Positions 20,225 to 30,663 of a DNA stretch of 64,000 bases are shown in pieces. The number at the start of each line of letters is the position of its first letter. The first letter of the stretch is position 1. The DNA is taken from the NCBI GenBank assembly GCA_031216915.1, contig CM062288.1:179764596-179828595 (forward strand), read 5' to 3'. A model generated the notes under the pieces. That model was not told the DNA's origin and made no database searches. It worked only from the letters and a program-made list of their open reading frames with translations. The translations under genes and the position numbers were made by a program. Origin of the DNA: Pictodentalium vernedei (taxonomy: Eukaryota; Mollusca; Scaphopoda; Dentaliida; Dentaliidae).

Positions 20225-20588
20225 CCTTTTTTCTATTCAACTAAGTCTGGGCCATTGGTGCAGTAGAAAAATATGAAAAATTTATAGTAATGGCCCAGGC
20301 GGGGATGGCCTCACTCCTCCCTGCTGGATTTTCTACTTTATCAGGCACATAATCTAGTAAGAATGATGGCTGGCACCAATTTGTGTTGCTTCCTGCTTGC
20401 TGCACATGCACATTGTATAAAGGTATGGAGGACATTATAGGACTTTAAATTTCTGGATTTATATGCAAATTTTGGGGGTTGGGGGTTCAAAATTTGTGTT
20501 TGGCCCTTAAAAGTTATGAGTTTGCACCAGCTAAGTCTGGATCATTGGTAAGTATAAAAAATATACAAATTCCCTATTAATTTTTCAT
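20225..20588. repeat. ICR remnant and right ITR of the DIRS relic
   Basis: 'aactaagtctgggccattgg' and a shortened second arm (20238-20300) are the ICR. The right ITR follows, ending 'aatttttcat' near 20588. The NRF1-like palindrome has decayed to 'tgcacatgcaca' by CpG-type changes. Confidence 0.75.
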
Positions 20589-20589
20589 T

Positions 20590-22241
20590 TTTCAATCAAG
20601 TCAGTAATTAATCTGGTTGATTCCCCAATAAATCTATTTTTCATGAAGCCCAATTGAGTTTCTGATATTAACTTTGGTAGGACCGATTTTAACCTATTCG
20701 CAATTGCCGCCAAACCCATTTTTAAATCTATAATTAAAAGAGAAATTGGTCTCCAGTTTTTTGCATATAGCTTCGACTGTCCTTCTTTCAGAATACAAGT
20801 GATGATACCTCGCCTTTGTGTGATGGAGAAGGAATTACCACATACCCAAAATTCAAGGAATTGAATAAAAATTGCCCAAACTCTTTCCAGAAATACTTCT
20901 AAAATTCCGACGTGAAACCATCTGAGCCAGGGGATTTGTTTTTCTTCATGTTACTTAAGGCACATAGGCATTCTATCAGGGTCAAGATACCTTCTAATGA
21001 ATGTTTATTTCCTCATCTAGTTTTCTAAGAAAGGGGTTTTCGGGGTCAAAAAATAATTCATCTAACTCAAGAGTCTGTGTTTTTAGCCCTCATTGAGTAT
21101 AATTGTTCGTAAAATTGTTTTTGTTCACTAATTATCTCCTTAATCTTGGTGCATTCTGAGCCGTCCTCTCGGATCAGCCTTGAAATGAGTTTCTCAGTGT
21201 ACTGTCTTTTCTCTAGATTGCAGGTCGGTCTTTCTCCCTCTTCCCTTCATTTTGCCTTTGATCGCAGAATCATTGCCTGAACATTTTTATCTCGTAGAAT
21301 TCATAGCTGTGTGTTTAGACTGTCTATTTGGGATTTTACTGTTTCATCCCTGTTATCAAAATGGGAAAGCAAGTGCTATAATTCATTTTCAATAGAAAGT
21401 TCTGCCTTTTCGTTTTTGCGTCTTACGAAGGATGAATAGGATATTGTGTTTCCATGAATCATCAGTTTCAGTGTCTCCCAAAATAGTTGGTTGTTTATCC
21501 GTAATTTGATATTTGGCTTAGAACCACTGCAGCTACTACCACCCCCTCCACTACTTTTATTTTTGCAACTACAGTTATCACCATCACAACTACTACCATT
21601 TTCAACATCAGTACTACCACTGCTATTACCTCTAGGACTGCTACCATTGTCGGTGTGCCACCATCCCCGTGACCACTGCCTGTGCTTCCACAACTGGTAG
21701 CAGTTGAGAGAGCATGGCCCGGGGTAGTGGGAGCAACAGTCGCTGTTGCAGTAAAGGAGGAAGCACTATACTGAGTAATCATGTCGGTATTGGTTTTCCT
21801 GACAATCTCAATATATTCAAGATTATTAAGTAAACTATTATTAAATTTCCAGAATCCACGACCTCTGTTTTGTTTACTGAATTTAAGGGAAATTGAAACG
21901 GGTGCATGATCAGACCTACACGGTATATCAATGTCCACTTCATTGATCAAATTCTGTAAGTCAGAGCTAATGAGGAAGTAATCCAATCTTGCTTGTTTAT
22001 CATGTGGGCCATTCCAGGTATATCTTCTCACATTAGAATTTTCTAAATGCCAGGCATCATGTAAATCTAAAATGTTAAATGTTAACACATCAAATATGCA
22101 ATGCTTGTTTCCAAGGCGAGAAGAAGCGCCTGCATATAAGGCCAGCACATCTGGTGCAATCTCTTGTTTGAATTGGAAGACCAGGAGCAATTCTGCTTGA
22201 GTTGAGGGAAGTAAAAATGGTATGAAGTTGAACTGAAGCAC
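20590..22241 (-). pseudogene. Tx1/L1-like LINE fragment (endonuclease C-terminus to early RT)
   Basis: Read on the - strand. At 22140-21800 is the end of an apurinic-type endonuclease: DLHDAW, RRYTWNG, ARLDYFLISSDL, then SDHAPVSISL (the catalytic SDH) and GFWKFNNSLL. After a simple-sequence interruption, QLFWETLKLMIHGNTISYSS (about 21490-21430) matches the linker of L1/Tx1 LINEs. RT N-terminal blocks follow at about 20950-20600: KSPGSDGFTSEF, NWRPISLLIID and TQLGFMKNRFIGE. Stops and frameshifts interrupt several places. It is cut at the low-coordinate end by the DIRS relic, and no YxDD is present. Confidence 0.8.
21525..21775. repeat. Degenerate ACC/ACT trinucleotide-rich interruption in the LINE
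   Basis: About 250 bp of imperfect 'ctactacca'-type triplets lie between the endonuclease end and the LFWETLK linker. On the - strand it is open and reads as Gly/Ser/Val-rich low complexity. It looks like microsatellite growth inside the dead LINE. Confidence 0.65.
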
Positions 22242-22908
22242 TCTGTAATCCTCAATCTTGAATTAACCATTTAACATGCTGAAATTAAGTGCTGAAATGG
22301 ACTATTAAAAGAATAAAAAAATTAATGTTTGTATTGTCATAGGGGCTATATATTTTTTCAAAGTGCTTCATGTTTTGTTCAAATAAGCTTATAGTTTGTT
22401 CGCATTGATTTGTACTGTTAGAAATTTTTGTAGAGCACTTACAGGCACTCCCAATAAATTATAAAAATATTCATAAACATATTCTGACTGCAGTAAATAA
22501 TTTTTCTCTCTACAAATCGAGATAATGTAACAACAGCATTCACTTGAGAGATTTTATTGTATGATTTATCAGCATGTCAAGCTTCAGCTTTTAGCTATTT
22601 CATTCTCTGAAGAATAGCTTACAACCATCTATTAGAATGAGCTCTCGTAGAAGTCATGAGCAGTGTTTTGAAAACACAAAACAAAAAAATCAATATTTAC
22701 AAGGGTATAATGGATTTTCCCAATGTTATGGAAGGAGTTATCGTGTTGAGGCTGAAAATGGTTAATGTGTACTGTGTGGTGACTCTAAATGATGTCTATT
22801 TGGGTCATGGGGACTTATGATTTCAAGCTGGGTTGGAACAGGGAATAGTGTGTTCAAAGCAGATCAGTAAAGATGAATTTTTATTATCTTGTATCTTTTT
22901 TATTTCAG
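22242..22908. other. Dynein intron, no other feature seen
   Basis: AT-rich sequence leading to the acceptor (tttttatttcag) of the second dynein exon. No further exon or element was recognised. Confidence 0.6.
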
Positions 22909-23016
22909 ATCATCATGAGAGTGAAACTAGCAGCATGTGGTTTCCAGGAAAATGTCCTTCTTGCTCAAAAGTTTTTCACGCTGTATAAATTATGTGAAGA
23001 ACAGCTTTCCAAGCAG
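22909..23016 (+). CDS. Axonemal dynein heavy chain exon (DNAH5/8-type), next exon
   Basis: A 108-bp exon of 36 codons, phase 0, with acceptor ttttatttcag and a GTGATT donor. The peptide starts [20 protein letters not shown] and ends [12 protein letters not shown]. In DNAH5/DNAH8 proteins this segment directly follows VPDRQ, where the exon at 4155 ends, so the two are consecutive exons. The next expected segment begins V-H-Y-D-F-G-L-R-N; I searched by eye and did not find it before 64000. The intron between the two exons is 18,753 bp and carries element 1, the relic and two LINE fragments. Confidence 0.9.
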
Positions 23017-23099
23017 GTGATTTTTTTTTTCATGTCCTTTTCATGTCCCCACATAAAATGCGAAGGTCAATAAGAGGTACTCTTGTCCATCGGTATGTC

Positions 23100-23557
23100 T
23101 GTCTATCTATACATCCATCCATCCATCCATCCATCCATCCATCCATCCATATAGTATGCATTCACATATTTTTCACACATCTTCCAGAATGACAAAATAT
23201 TGGTCAAATTCACATTTGTTCATTTTCACATTCTCTGTTCTCCAAGAGAAAAATAATACATTTTATGGTTTGTGGATGATAATTTGAAATATGCAATCAG
23301 ATGTATTTTTTGACACTTTCACATATTGCCTAGAATGACAAAATACAGGCCAGATTCACATTTGGTCATATTCGCATTTTCTGTTCTGGAGTTATTTTCT
23401 TTGATTTAGTAAAATATAAAACATTTATGGTTTCCGGATGATAACTTTACATGTTAAATGTTTTTTTATAAACTTTCACATACTGTATAGAATGATACAA
23501 ATCAAGTTTACATTTGGCCATATTTTCACTCTGTTCTAGAGTTGTTCCCCATGACTT
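23100..23557. repeat. Microsatellite and ~157-bp degenerate tandem repeat
   Basis: A (CATC)n run at about 23108-23150 is followed by roughly three units of ~155-160 bp, sharing 'agaatgacaaaata', 'tcacatttggtcatattc' and 'atggtttccggatgataact'. The last unit is split by the SINE pair and resumes after 24291. Its style is the same as the pearl-like cores at 1934 and 25455. Confidence 0.7.
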
Positions 23558-23567
23558 AGTGAAAAAT

Positions 23568-24281
23568 ATTTATTTATTTATTTATTTGGGAGCGCGGTGG
23601 CTCAGCAGGTAGAGATGCAGGCTGCAAGCCAAGAGGTCCTTGGTTCAAAGTCCACCAGCAGCAACTGCGTTGTGTCCTTGGGCAAGACATTTAATCCCAA
23701 TTGCCCACGTGGGGGGCACAATGGCACTGTGTACTAAGGCGTACTGCATGTCGATGGTGCATTTGTCTTCAACTAATGCTAACTCTGCTTATGTGGAGTT
23801 AGTATGTTGGGGAGTCTGACAGTTGCTCGGTGGTTTTCTCTGGGTTCCCCGGCTTCCTCCACTCATAAAACTGTCTTGACACGAGGTGACCCTGGCTGTC
23901 AAAAGTGTTTTTAAACTCCAATAAATAAATATTTATTTATTTATTTGGGTTTAATGACACTTGACAGCCAGGGTCACCTCATGTTAGACAGTTTTATGGG
24001 TGGAGGAAGCCTGAGTACCTAGAGAGAACCACCAAGCAGTGACAAGCAACTGTCAGACCCCCCAACTTAGTAACTCAACCCAAGCAGGATTAGCATTGGT
24101 TGAGGGAAAATGCACCATCGATGTGCAGTACATTAGTACACAGTGCCAACTAGCACCCACATGAGCAGTTGTGATTAAGTGACTTGCACAAGGAAACAAT
24201 GCAGTTACCACTTGTCGGGATCAAACTGTGGACCTTTTGATTTGAAGTCCAATGCCATAACCACTGAGCTACTATGCTCCC
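23568..24281 (-). mobile_element. tRNA-headed SINE on the - strand, split in its tail by another SINE
   Basis: The whole unit is flanked by the 10-bp duplication AGTGAAAAAT (23558-23567 and 24282-24291). Its (ATTT)n tail starts at 23568 and is interrupted by the + strand SINE (23588-23930). The body and head then run from 23931 to 24281, ending at the tRNA-like 5' end on the - strand. The head is more diverged than that of the inserted copy. Confidence 0.8.
23588..23930 (+). mobile_element. tRNA-derived SINE inserted in a SINE tail
   Basis: The head GGGAGCGCGGTGGCTCAGCA includes an A-box-like GTGGCTCAGCAGG. The B box is degenerate (GGTTCAAAGTCC). The body contains TTGTGTCCTTGGGCAAGACA and GGCTTCCTCCACTCATAAAA, and the tail is an AATAAAT repeat. 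It sits in the (ATTT)n tail of the - strand SINE, with ATTTATTTATTT on both sides as the likely target duplication. It depends on an unidentified LINE for mobility. Confidence 0.85.
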
Positions 24282-24394
24282 AGTGAAAAATAATACATTT
24301 TATCATTTCTGGATGATAACCTGAGTATATATTCAAAAATTTTGTTGGCTTTAAAAGGAGTTTTAAAGGATTTTGAGTTATTGGATTCCAAAAT

Positions 24395-25450
24395 TTAAAA
24401 TTTTAAGTAAATCGTATATTTTTTATACTTACCAATGGTCCAGACTAGCTGGTGCTAACTCAAAAATTAATCCAGGGCCAAACACAAATTTTGCCCCCCA
24501 ATCTCCAAAATTTGCATGCAAACCAAAAATTCAATGTCCTATCTGGTCCTCCATACTTTTCAGATCTGCGCATGCGCAGTATCCAGGAAGACACTGAAAT
24601 TGGCGCCAACCATCATTCTTTCTATAATTGCCTGTTAAATGTTGTAAACAGTGGAGAGGTATGAGTGCCCACTCATGGGAGGGCCATACCCGTCTGGGCC
24701 ATTGTTAAGTATAAAAAATATACAAATTACTTAAAATTTATAATATTTTTATACAACAACCAATGGCCCAGACTAGATAAATCGTAAAAAGGCTGAAGGG
24801 CCAAGGACATAGAGGAAAATCCAATCTTGCAATCACTTCTGTAAAGGATATTTCCTACAGGAGAATAGGAGAAAAAAGGAATTATATTTGTCTTTCTCCT
24901 TTACGAGGAACGAGAAAGACATAACACCAACAATGTAATTGAGTATTACATAATATATAATTCTCCATCCAATGCCAGCATAACCCATTATGCTAATTCA
25001 GTGAAGGAAAGCCAATATATAAAGATAGTCCAGAGCATGAGACTCTTTATACTCTTTTAAAAGTGTCCGAGGATTGTATATTAATGTCTGTTAGACACGT
25101 GACATATACAAATGCTAAACAGTGAGCTACACTTTAAAAACAGTGCATAAATGAGACGACATAGTTATTGCTTCACACCGAGCTACACATTAAAATCATC
25201 CCAACACCGACTCGGGACTACTGACACCGGAGGAGGTCTTCCTTGCTTTTCACTATAAAGCCAGATGATCATAACGTCCCCCCCCCCCCTTGTTCTGAGG
25301 TACGAGACCGCAGAACGAAGAGGGCAGCGGAACAGCGTCACTGCTGGCATGGGTTGCCTAAATAACTATAGATGTAACCATTAATGGACAACATTCTGAG
25401 CAACAGAAAGAGGACCTAAAGATGTAAGGTCTCCAGGCGGATGGCGGTGG
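24395..25450 (-). mobile_element. 3' fragment of a DIRS element (element-3-like)
   Basis: On the - strand this runs from the last codons of the recombinase (LGPLSVAQNVVH, stop at 25381) through the 3' UTR (C-run near 25280 on +), the ICR (about 24690-24775) and the right ITR (about 24395-24660). The ITR has the TGCGCATGCGCA palindrome and is closer to element 3 than to elements 1 and 2. Everything upstream of the recombinase end is missing. At the equivalent of the piggyBac-type MITE site in element 3 it shows the empty site (TTAA at 25190-25193). Confidence 0.85.
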
Positions 25451-25454
25451 GTGT

Positions 25455-26400
25455 AAACAATTGGTTTCCGGGCAATAACTTTAGTACTATTTGATGCACC
25501 TTTACCAAATTTATACCAGAGGTTACCCAATAGGAAAAGAAGACACCTATCGATTTCAGAGTCTCGCACCCCAAGGACAAGGTCACTGTTACTATAAATA
25601 GAATATTTTGTGAGAAATTGGTTTCTGGGCAATAACTTTAGTTCTATTTGACGCACCTTTACCAAACTTGTACCAGAGGTTACTCTACAGGAAGGGAAGA
25701 CACCTATTGATTTTGGAGTCTGGGACTCCAAGGTCAAGGTCACTGTTACTATAAATAGAATATTTTATGACAAATTGGTTTCCGGGCAATAACTTTAGTT
25801 CTGTTTGATGCACCTTTACCAAACTTATACCAGAGGTTACCCTATAGGAAGGGAAGACACCTATTGATTTTGGAGTCTGGAACTCCAAGGTCAAGGTCAC
25901 TGTTACTATAAATAGAATATTTTGTGACAAATTGGTTTCCGGGCAATAACTTTAGTTCTATTTGAAGCACCTTTACCAAACTTATACCAGAGGTTACCTT
26001 ATAGGAAGGAAAGATACCTATTGATTTCGGAGTCTGCGTCTCCAAGGTCAAGGTCACTGTTACTATAAATAGAATATTTTGTGACAAATTGGTTTCCGGG
26101 CAATAACTTTAGTTCTATTTCGTGTTTCTTCATCAAACGTATACCACAGGTTACCATATAGGAAGGGAAGACACCTATAGCTTTCGGAGTCTGGGACCCC
26201 AAGGTCAAGGTCACTGTTACTATTAATAGAATATTTTGTGACAAATTGGTTTGCCGGGCAGTAACTTTAGTTCTATGTGACGCACCTTTACCAAACTTAC
26301 ACCAGAGGTTACCCTATAGGAAAGGAAGACACCTATCGATTTCAGAGTCTCACGCCCCAATGTCAAGGTCACTGTTGCTACAAATAGCTTATTTCTTCAG
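25455..26400. repeat. 157-bp tandem array, six units
   Basis: Units begin 'attggtttccgggcaataac' near 25460, 25617, 25774, 25931, 26088 and 26245, with a constant period of 157. Each has 'cctttaccaaacttatacca', 'ggaagacacctat' and 'aaggtcaaggtcactgttac'. The apparent open frames on the - strand simply repeat every 157 bp and are not genes. The array abuts the truncated DIRS fragment with no visible spacer. Confidence 0.9.
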
Positions 26401-27139
26401 AATTTAATGTCAAAACTCGACTTCTGGATCTGTGATCCTCTTGCTGGATTTTTTTTCTTTTACTTTACCTTCAAAAAGGTTTATACTAAAGCGGGGGCAT
26501 TAGTGTTCTGTGGACACAAATGGTGGACTGCTGTACTGGGGAGATTGAGTGATGGGTGAATTTGGGGATGAGATGTATCATGTTGGGGGTGCATGGGCAT
26601 AGCCATCCTTGGCAAAATCACAAACTCTATCGAGTTGGAATTAGCTGCACCTTGTGTGTGCACAGCTGAGTTTAATGAAAATTGGAAAAATGCCTGTATG
26701 TCATTGACAGGAAATTGTATACAAAATTTTCAAATATTGCATGTGTATTTAAAACAGAATATTCCTGCAATAAAAAAACGAGATAAAAATGCATCTCTCC
26801 CAAAATAACTCTGGAAAAGGCATATAGTATTCTTTTAAAGTAAATAACTGTACAACCCACAAAATTAATTTCTTCAATATTTGTACACTGTACTATCCTG
26901 TGACCTGAACACTGAAACAATATTATTGGAAATTCAATATTGGGAGAAAAATATAAAGAATATACCCACTGAAGCACAAGAAAATACATGTATTCTGTCA
27001 CCCAACCATTTGTTACCACAAAATTACAAAGCATGAACTTTGTTGAGCTGGAATTAGCCATTTGTGCACTAGAACTGAAAAGAATGGGCAGAAAAGTATG
27101 CCCAAAACATGAGAAAATTCGGGAGACCTTTTAATTGAT
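26401..27139. other. No feature recognised
   Basis: AT-rich sequence between the 157-bp array and the recombinase remnant. The - strand frame at 26672-27061 has no recognisable domain. Confidence 0.5.
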
Positions 27140-28000
27140 CATCAACCACAGAACAACAGTACAAAAAATATATATATACCTAATGATTTTGAGATTTCCA
27201 GCTGTCTCTCAAAAGAATTGGCAACATAGCCATCTTTTGCTTGATCACTCTCCCAGTAACCATACCTCTTCAAACAATGTTCACTAATGCAAGCATTGGC
27301 AGCTGCTGTGGCCCTTCAAGCCCGCATTGAATAGAGCCCTAAATTGACCCTGTCAGCACCTGAGAAAGATGGCTGAAAATACATTATTTTGTTCTAGTTT
27401 TTGTCATGGGTTAAACTTTTTTGATAAGACAACAGTGGCCATGTGATGAATAAATTTGTTTAAAAAGGTAATCATCAGTGGTTAAATCAGTGTTTGCCAA
27501 ATGATAATATTTTTGTAAACCGTTAAATGGACAGGCAACTGTAATCCCTTTACTAAAAAAAAATGAATATCCCATTCAATATTGATCTATTTTGCTTTTA
27601 TGAATTGCAATTTCAAAATGTTCATCATGAAAAATCACATCTTTGCAACAAAGATTGGCAAGTTAGTCAAACTAATAGAAATCATTGCCAAATCTTGGAC
27701 GATCACTGAGTCATTACTAGAGTCATACCTACTACAGAGATTTACAAGCATATCACTGATGACAATGTCCTTCTTTTTATGTTGGTTAGTAGATTGCCTT
27801 CTGGCAGAGTCCAGTAAATTCCAGAATAAAACCACTGTCCATTGGGTCGGGAAAACCATTAATCAAATGAGCCTATTGAAGCCCATAAACCACAATCTGA
27901 TATACACTAGCAGAACACATATTGTCAACATATGGGTTAAGTATTATGGAAAGTGTATGGGTTGAGCTGGAAGAGAAAATTTCCCTAACTGTATCCCAAA
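27140..28000 (-). pseudogene. Tyrosine recombinase remnant of a second YR-retroelement lineage
   Basis: Read on the - strand with frameshifts. An N-terminal helix region (FPDPMDSGF preceded by VVYGLQ.AH, about 27920-27870) is followed by KKDIVISDML (about 27790), then CKDVIFHDEHFEIAIHKSKI (about 27640-27580) and CPFNGLQKYY. The C-terminal block has LGLYSMRA, then ATAAANACISEHCLKRYGYW and KDGYVANSF (about 27340-27190). In live YRs of this group the first motif is H-S-x-R with His; here it is Tyr. KDGY holds the probable nucleophile. It belongs with the RT and RNase H remnants at 28200-32720 but is a different lineage from the main DIRS family here. Confidence 0.75.
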
Positions 28001-28199
28001 ATGTTTCCATTGTTGAAAAATATTATGATAGTATTTTACCGTATTGTCACTTTTGGATTGAAGGAGATTGAAGGAGATATCTTGCCACATGTTTTGCTAA
28101 GTCTTTATTACAAACAGAACACAAACCACTTTTCCATATCTCATTCCATATCTCATTCTGTATCTCATTCTCATTCTGTACATGCCTAATCCTGAACAA

Positions 28200-28967
28200 A
28201 ATTAAATATTAGCATAAGACCCAGAAAGTGATCATTTGAAATAAATGCTTATCACTTCCAAACATACCATTTTGCCATCTTCCTGACTGTACAAATTTTG
28301 AAGAGAAAACTTTTGAATCACTAATACAGTTCTGAAATTTGGTTGTTTGTAATTGCAAGCCAAAAAGGGGCAAACTGTGATAAAGGTACAACCAAAGTTC
28401 CAAACGCTTTGTCAGCGACAAGTTTGTCAAATGTAACTAAAGTCAATGAAGGTACCAAAAACCTGTGTGTCATTCAAATTCATGACATAACCACCAAACC
28501 CTCTTCATGAGGCATCCTGAGCGAAAGCATCATTACTACCATTTTGAGTTAAAATTAGCACATTTACTCTTATTATTTGTGGCAAATCTGTTGAATGTAT
28601 GTGGGCCCCATAACTTGTCCAAAAACTGGAAAAGCTCATTTTCAATCTCCCAATCATCAGAATCACAAGTTTTGCTCAAAATGTCTGTTAATACTGCTAG
28701 GACTCCATTTATTTCAGACTGACTGCAAATACTATATATTTTCATTGCCAAATCATGCAATGGAAACTTTTGGCTGCCTTTATTGATAATACTCACTCAC
28801 ATTGTGGTTGTCAGTGAACCATCTTACTTCATGTCCCTTAAGAAAAATTCCAGCGATTTCAACACTCAAAAAACACTTCCAGCTCTCTCCAAGTGGTGCT
28901 GTATGACATTTCCATGTCATTCCACGTACCAAAAACCTGTGTGTCATTCAAATTCATGACATAACTA
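28200..28967 (-). pseudogene. RNase H and linker remnant of the second lineage, partly duplicated
   Basis: On the - strand from 28967: RGFGGYVMNLNDTQVFGTW, STTWRELEVF, then HEVRWFTDNHNV, which together carry the usual RNase H acidic positions, followed by SDDWEIENELFQFLDKLWGP and FNRFATNNKSKC. This is the post-RNase-H block typical of YR retroelements. The first 65 bp or so of the RNase H segment (GFGGYVMNLNDTQVFGT) recur at about 28451-28520, after FAQDA, and are followed by ADKAFGTLVVPLSQFAPFW. So there is a local duplication, plus stops and frameshifts. Confidence 0.75.
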
Positions 28968-29104
28968 TTACCGGTTGGTTCTTTTTGTATTTTATGTTAG
29001 TACCTGGGGAATAGCCATAACTTAACCCTTTAGCTGAATTTGCACCTTACTGCTGACTTGGGGAACTCGCTGACTGGAACACCTATCCATGGGCTTACGG
29101 GAAT

Positions 29105-30308
29105 CTGAAGAAAGGAATACACAAATTAATATTTATTCTCACATAACTGAAGTCTACATTTTTACAATTAGAATAATAAGTATATTAACATAATATTAAC
29201 AGTTAGGATATTTATTTAGAACAAATATAATTAAACTAATAAATAATAATACATTCTTTTTTTGAAAGTATAAATTGAATGCTACAACACTTCATTGAGT
29301 CCGTTTCACATTTACCTACGTCAAGGGACACAATCCTCTTGATTATATAAGTTGCCTATGTCAGCTGTCGCGATCAACTGACTAACAACCAATAACACGA
29401 CTGGTTAAGGTAATGCGTCGCGGTTGCATGAAGATATAAACCTCGAACAGAATATGCCCTGTTAACCCTAACATAGCCCATATCAAGTTCAATAGAGACT
29501 GAACTAACTGATGAGTTGACGAGTGCACCTAGGGAAGTTTGATTACTTCGTGCACCATGTTATTTTACTAACAACGGAATCATCTTGGTTAGCTGATTCC
29601 AACAACTCGTAAAATAATATGACACACAACATATTCCTAAACTAAAATGTAACAACATAATCCACTCTTGGCTAAACCACCCTGATTTCGTACTCTAAAA
29701 TTAATGGCTTATTTATTATTTGAATCACCCTCAGCTTTGAGCTCATTCCATCGATTCCTACAAAAGCAAGTACATAAAATAAATTGCACTCCTGCACCAT
29801 ATTGCGCTCTATTCAACATTCGATGGAATGCACAGTGTGATGTACAAAATAACCTTGATGAGTTTTGTTTACACCTTGTTGGAAGGAGCATCTGATGCTC
29901 ATTCCAACACGATGTAAACAAATACTAAAATGACAATTTAAGCTAATGCCATCCTGAACTTGCAAGTCAGACAATGTGGGTTCCAACGAACGCAAAACCA
30001 ACTCAGGGAAAAGCCATTTAAGTTTATGTCCAAACCTAATATATATTTACAGATTGTAAATAATGAACTTCGCATTATTCTTGCTTCCAATAGCACTGAA
30101 ATTAGTACAGCCTGCGTTAATAACTGAAGATAAAATTACGGCACAATCTTCAAAATACTGCTTCTAGAAATAACATTACTTTCCATTTTTACGCTTCTGC
30201 AATTTAAGCTCAACTATTTCAAACGGGTATAAATTCTATATAAGCTAGCTATGCACTTACCTGAAGAAAGGAATATACGAATTAATATTTATTCTCGCAT
30301 AACTGAAG
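29105..30308. repeat. 48-bp direct repeat pair, about 1156 bp apart
   Basis: The sequence from 'ctgaagaaaggaata' to 'cataactgaag' at 29105-29152 recurs at 30261-30308 with about three changes. The intervening sequence is non-coding. It may mark an internal duplication or the ends of a smaller nested insertion. Confidence 0.65.
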
Positions 30309-30663
30309 TGCTGGCTTGCCCCGGATCAAATGGTTTTGTGCGCCGAAGGTGCGCAGGGATGGTTTGGGGATCAAGCCCCTTATCCTCTTTAACTGTATAT
30401 GATTTTGGCTTGTCTAGACATGGTAGAGGAGGGAAGGAGTTAAGGTAGTCAGCGGCGTCTTTGTCTCCTGCGGTTTTTCTTGGGAGGAGGAGGAGGATGC
30501 GTCAGAGAGATTGTTTTAGGTGGTGTTGTCGGATCAGGGGGAAGAGTAGGTTCTTCTTTGGCAATGTACAGACTGATCCTTGCTGCTGTTTCTTGAGATC
30601 TTTTGAGATCTCCGAGAGCCATTTTGAGTATTGCCCTGATTGTTTGGGTTGAGGTACCTGCTT

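Larger units (their letters stand above)
13986..20588 (+). mobile_element. Decayed DIRS element (relic, same broad family)
   Basis: An old copy recognised piecewise by similarity to elements 1 and 3. The gag N-terminus is at about 14030-14200 (Cys-rich module with stops) and gag continues at 14523-14760. A gag core runs 17560-17870 (VPELNFSLPASF, matching EDLELSLPSSAS in element 1). RT appears at about 18180-18400 (the block equivalent to IDLSWINKL...FYMETIRSV) and near 18700-18900. The 3' UTR G-run is at 19780, the ICR at about 20230-20300, and the right ITR ends near 20588. No long frame survives. A left ITR was not found: element 1 sits where the relic's 5' UTR should be, so element 1 probably inserted into this relic. 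A MITE and a tandem array are also embedded. Confidence 0.8.

Noticed and set aside
25381-26244. Four overlapping - strand open frames of 81-120 codons
   Set aside because: They are translations of the 157-bp tandem repeat, shifted by exactly one unit each. The last merely reads on into the DIRS fragment.
29500-29570. CTGATGAG word as a hammerhead ribozyme core
   Set aside because: No matching GAAA and no convincing stems at the right spacing.
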